From contig NZ_JACBFS010000001.1 in NCBI RefSeq assembly GCF_022138605.1, forward strand, positions 496,001 through 560,000: a DNA stretch of 64,000 bases, read 5' to 3'. Shown in pieces: positions 62,382-64,000 of the stretch. Within the stretch, counting starts at the first letter, position 1. Every line of letters begins with the position of its first letter. This DNA comes from Xanthobacter sp. NM-25. Its GTDB lineage: Bacteria > Pseudomonadota > Alphaproteobacteria > Rhizobiales > Xanthobacteraceae. The translations under genes were made by a program, and so were the position numbers. Under the pieces are notes generated by a model. That model searched no databases. It was not told the origin of the DNA and saw nothing but the letters and a program-made list of their open reading frames with translations.

Positions 62382-62507
62382 GCCGCGCCAGCCACCGATG
62401 CGCGAGGCGCCAGAAACAGGCGCTAGCCTCGCCCCCAGCAGCGCGACCCGCGGGGGTCTGAAACGCCTACCGCAGTGCGGCATCAGCAACCTTGTCTCAC
62501 TAGCCTA

Positions 62508-62530
62508 TCCTATATATGAAAGAACATACC
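62508..62530. promoter_or_regulatory. Imperfect Mo-box upstream of modA
   Basis: TATATA-n6-AACATA with flanking CC matches the ModE/MopA-type Mo-box layout (TATATA-n6-TATATA) in the left half and in four of six bases of the right half. It is about 20 bp before the modA start. A molybdate-responsive regulator would bind here if the site is real. Confidence 0.35.
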
Positions 62531-62548
62531 AAAAGGGGGATCATTGCC

Positions 62549-63358
62549 ATGATGAATTTTGCCTTCCCGCGGCGCGGCCTGGTTTTGGGCCTGCTGGTTG
62601 CGTCCGCTTTCGTCGGCACCGCCCGGGCGGAACAGCCCGTCGCGGCCACCACCGCCGCCAGCGCCACCGTCACCACCTTCGCCGCCGCCAGCCTCACCAA
62701 TGCCTTCCAGGACATCGGCAAGGCCTACGAGGCCATGGGCAAGCCGAATGTGAGATTTTCGTTTGCCGCCTCCTCCGCCCTGGCCAAGCAGATGGAAGCG
62801 GGTGCGCCGGCCTCCATCTTCGCCTCCGCTGACATCAAGTGGATGGACTATGTGGAGAAGAAGGACCTCATCATTCCCTCCTCGCGGGTGGTGCCCATCG
62901 GCAACGCGCTGGTGCTGATCGCCCCCGCCGACAAGGCCAAGCCGGTGACCATCACCAAGGGCATGGACATCGAGGCGCTGCTGGGTCCCAACGGCCGCAT
63001 CGCCACCGGCCTCGTCGACAGCGTGCCGGCGGGCATCTACACCAAGACCGCCTTCACCAACCTCGGTGTCTGGGACAAGGTGGCGCCCCGCATCGTCGGC
63101 GCCGAGAGCGTGCGCGCCGCCCTCGCCCTGGTGGAGCGTGGCGAGGTGCCCTATGGCGTCGTCTACGCCACCGATGCCGCCATCGCCAAGAATGTAAAGG
63201 TGGTTGCCGTGTTCCCGGCCGACAGCCACCCGCCGGTGGAATATCCGTTCGCCCTGGTGAAGGGTCAGGACACCCCCGAGGCCAAGGCCTTCTTCGCCTT
63301 CCTGACCAGCCCCGAGGCCAAGGACATCTACAAGAAGTACGGCTTCGTCGTGAAATGA
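62549..63358 (+). CDS. modA: Molybdate ABC transporter periplasmic binding protein
   Basis: A 269-residue periplasmic protein with a Sec signal peptide (about residues 1-28, ARAEQ). The ModA core is clear: TFAAASLTNAFQDIGKAYE, SFAASSALAKQMEAGAPASIFASADIKWMDYVEKK, and VVYATDAAI. It binds molybdate or tungstate for uptake through ModB. GGGGGA lies 8 bp before ATG 62549 (a second ATG follows at 62552). modB follows after 165 bp with a stem-loop between. Molybdate is the more usual ligand; tungstate cannot be excluded. Confidence 0.94.
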   Translation: MMNFAFPRRGLVLGLLVASAFVGTARAEQPVAATTAASATVTTFAAASLTNAFQDIGKAYEAMGKPNVRFSFAASSALAKQMEAGAPASIFASADIKWMDYVEKKDLIIPSSRVVPIGNALVLIAPADKAKPVTITKGMDIEALLGPNGRIATGLVDSVPAGIYTKTAFTNLGVWDKVAPRIVGAESVRAALALVERGEVPYGVVYATDAAIAKNVKVVAVFPADSHPPVEYPFALVKGQDTPEAKAFFAFLTSPEAKDIYKKYGFVVK

Positions 63359-63367
63359 GTGATGCCA

Positions 63368-63395
63368 TCGGGTCCGGCCGCTTGGCCGGACCCGA
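63368..63395 (+). other. Intercistronic stem-loop between modA and modB
   Basis: TCGGGTCCGGCC pairs perfectly with GGCCGGACCCGA (12-bp stem, 4-nt loop) 10 bp after the modA stop. There is no T-run. It could protect the modA mRNA 3' end or cut down modB transcription. Confidence 0.75.
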
Positions 63396-63523
63396 GCGCG
63401 GCGCCGCCCGCCGCTTGGCCGACGGACGTGAGCTGCCGCATTTGCCGGAGCGGGGCATTACGCATCGCCTCGACGCTCCGTTCGGTTTAGAATTTTTGTG
63501 ACATTGCTGGCCGGATTTTTCTC

Positions 63524-64000
63524 ATGCTGCTGACACCGGATGAATGGACAGCGGTGGTTCTGAGCCTGAGGGTGGCGTTCTGGGCCACCGTCTGGAGCAT
63601 GCCGCCGGCCATCTTCGTGGGCTGGATTCTCTCGCGCGTCGAGTTTCCCGGCAAAGGCCTGTTCGACGGCATCGTCCACCTGCCCCTGGTGCTGCCCAAG
63701 GTCGTGGTCGGCTATATCCTGCTCATCACTCTGGGGACCCGCGGCTATCTCGGCCAATATCTGTACGACTGGTTCGGCATCAGCCTCATGTTCACCACCG
63801 CCGGCGCCACCGTGGCCGCCGCCGTGGTGAGCTTTCCGCTCTCCGTCAATGCCATCCGCCTCGCCATAGACGGGGTTGATAAGGGCATTGAGACGGCGGC
63901 CCGCACCCTGGGCGCCAGCAAGCTCGACGCCTTCTTCACCGTGACGCTGCCGCTGATGCTGCCGGGTATCCTGTCCGGCGCGCTGATCTCCCTGGCCTCC
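63524..64000 (+). CDS. modB: Molybdate ABC transporter permease, 3' end cut by the window
   Basis: The first 159 codons of a ModB permease. MLLTPDEWTAVVLSLRVAFWAT is the typical N terminus, HLPLVLPKVVVGYILL and RGYLGQYLYDWFG follow, and the EAA loop GIETAARTLGASKLDAFFTVTLPLMLPG is close to the end. The gene runs past the right edge, and modC should lie beyond. No strong ribosome site is seen before the ATG at 63524, so translation may be weak. Confidence 0.93.
   Translation, partial: MLLTPDEWTAVVLSLRVAFWATVWSMPPAIFVGWILSRVEFPGKGLFDGIVHLPLVLPKVVVGYILLITLGTRGYLGQYLYDWFGISLMFTTAGATVAAAVVSFPLSVNAIRLAIDGVDKGIETAARTLGASKLDAFFTVTLPLMLPGILSGALISLAS

Overview
The window is GC-rich chromosomal DNA from an alphaproteobacterium, most likely a Hyphomicrobiales member of the Xanthobacteraceae type (Xanthobacter, Azorhizobium or Ancylobacter-like). 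This is inferred from the cycHJKL cytochrome c maturation cluster, a suf operon that starts with a NifS-type desulfurase, a long-tailed second IF-1, an hmu heme locus with an IsdG-type partner, and iron-control-element-like DNA sites. I see no insertion sequence, prophage, CRISPR array or rRNA, and one tRNA. Genes are densely packed, often with 4-bp ATGA/GTGA overlaps.

Layout. 1-3.0 kb: the end of a NitT/TauT-type ABC operon (Tat-exported binding protein, permease, first codons of the ATPase), divergent from an orphan amino-acid-type binding protein. 3.0-8.5 kb: a CorA/ZntB metal transporter, an orphan GT39-like membrane glycosyltransferase, iron-type superoxide dismutase, a proline-rich membrane protein, tRNA-Leu(UAA) and SufA. 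8.7-12.4 kb: a large PAS-GGDEF-EAL protein whose GGDEF motif is degenerate and whose EAL motifs are intact. 12.4-18.4 kb: the suf operon (nifS-type desulfurase, sufB, sufC, sufD, sufT, then a VOC protein); sufS and sufE are not seen. 18.8-28.1 kb: housekeeping genes (alpha/beta hydrolase, APC permease, anmK, tyrS, a YhdP/AsmA-like giant, bcp).

28.1-33.7 kb is a heme uptake locus: hmuTUV divergent from a TonB-dependent heme receptor and an IsdG-family heme oxygenase. 33.9-42.8 kb: M32 carboxypeptidase, ccmI-ccmE-ccmF-ccmH (cycHJKL), a YidB-like protein and a class A penicillin-binding protein. 42.8-46.4 kb: a MarR-controlled AaeAXB-like efflux operon. 46.5-53.3 kb: a siderophore locus with an AraC regulator divergent from a TonB receptor, an esterase with an apparent frameshift after its signal peptide, a siderophore-interacting reductase with a His/Asp-rich tail, and a secreted protein of unknown function.

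53.5-64 kb: an alpha/beta hydrolase, an L,D-transpeptidase, a cold-shock protein with a long predicted leader, a second NitT/TauT-type ABC operon, a DUF2165 membrane protein, rhlE-infA, a DedA protein, and modA followed by modB, which runs off the right edge.

A theme is iron: uptake of heme and siderophore, heme breakdown, Fe-S assembly and Fe superoxide dismutase all sit here. Sequences resembling the Irr iron-control element lie in front of suf, at hmuT and in front of the siderophore receptor, which suggests one iron-responsive network. No wholly new system is proven. The best leads are the siderophore locus with its frameshifted esterase and histidine-tailed reductase, and the iron-box network.
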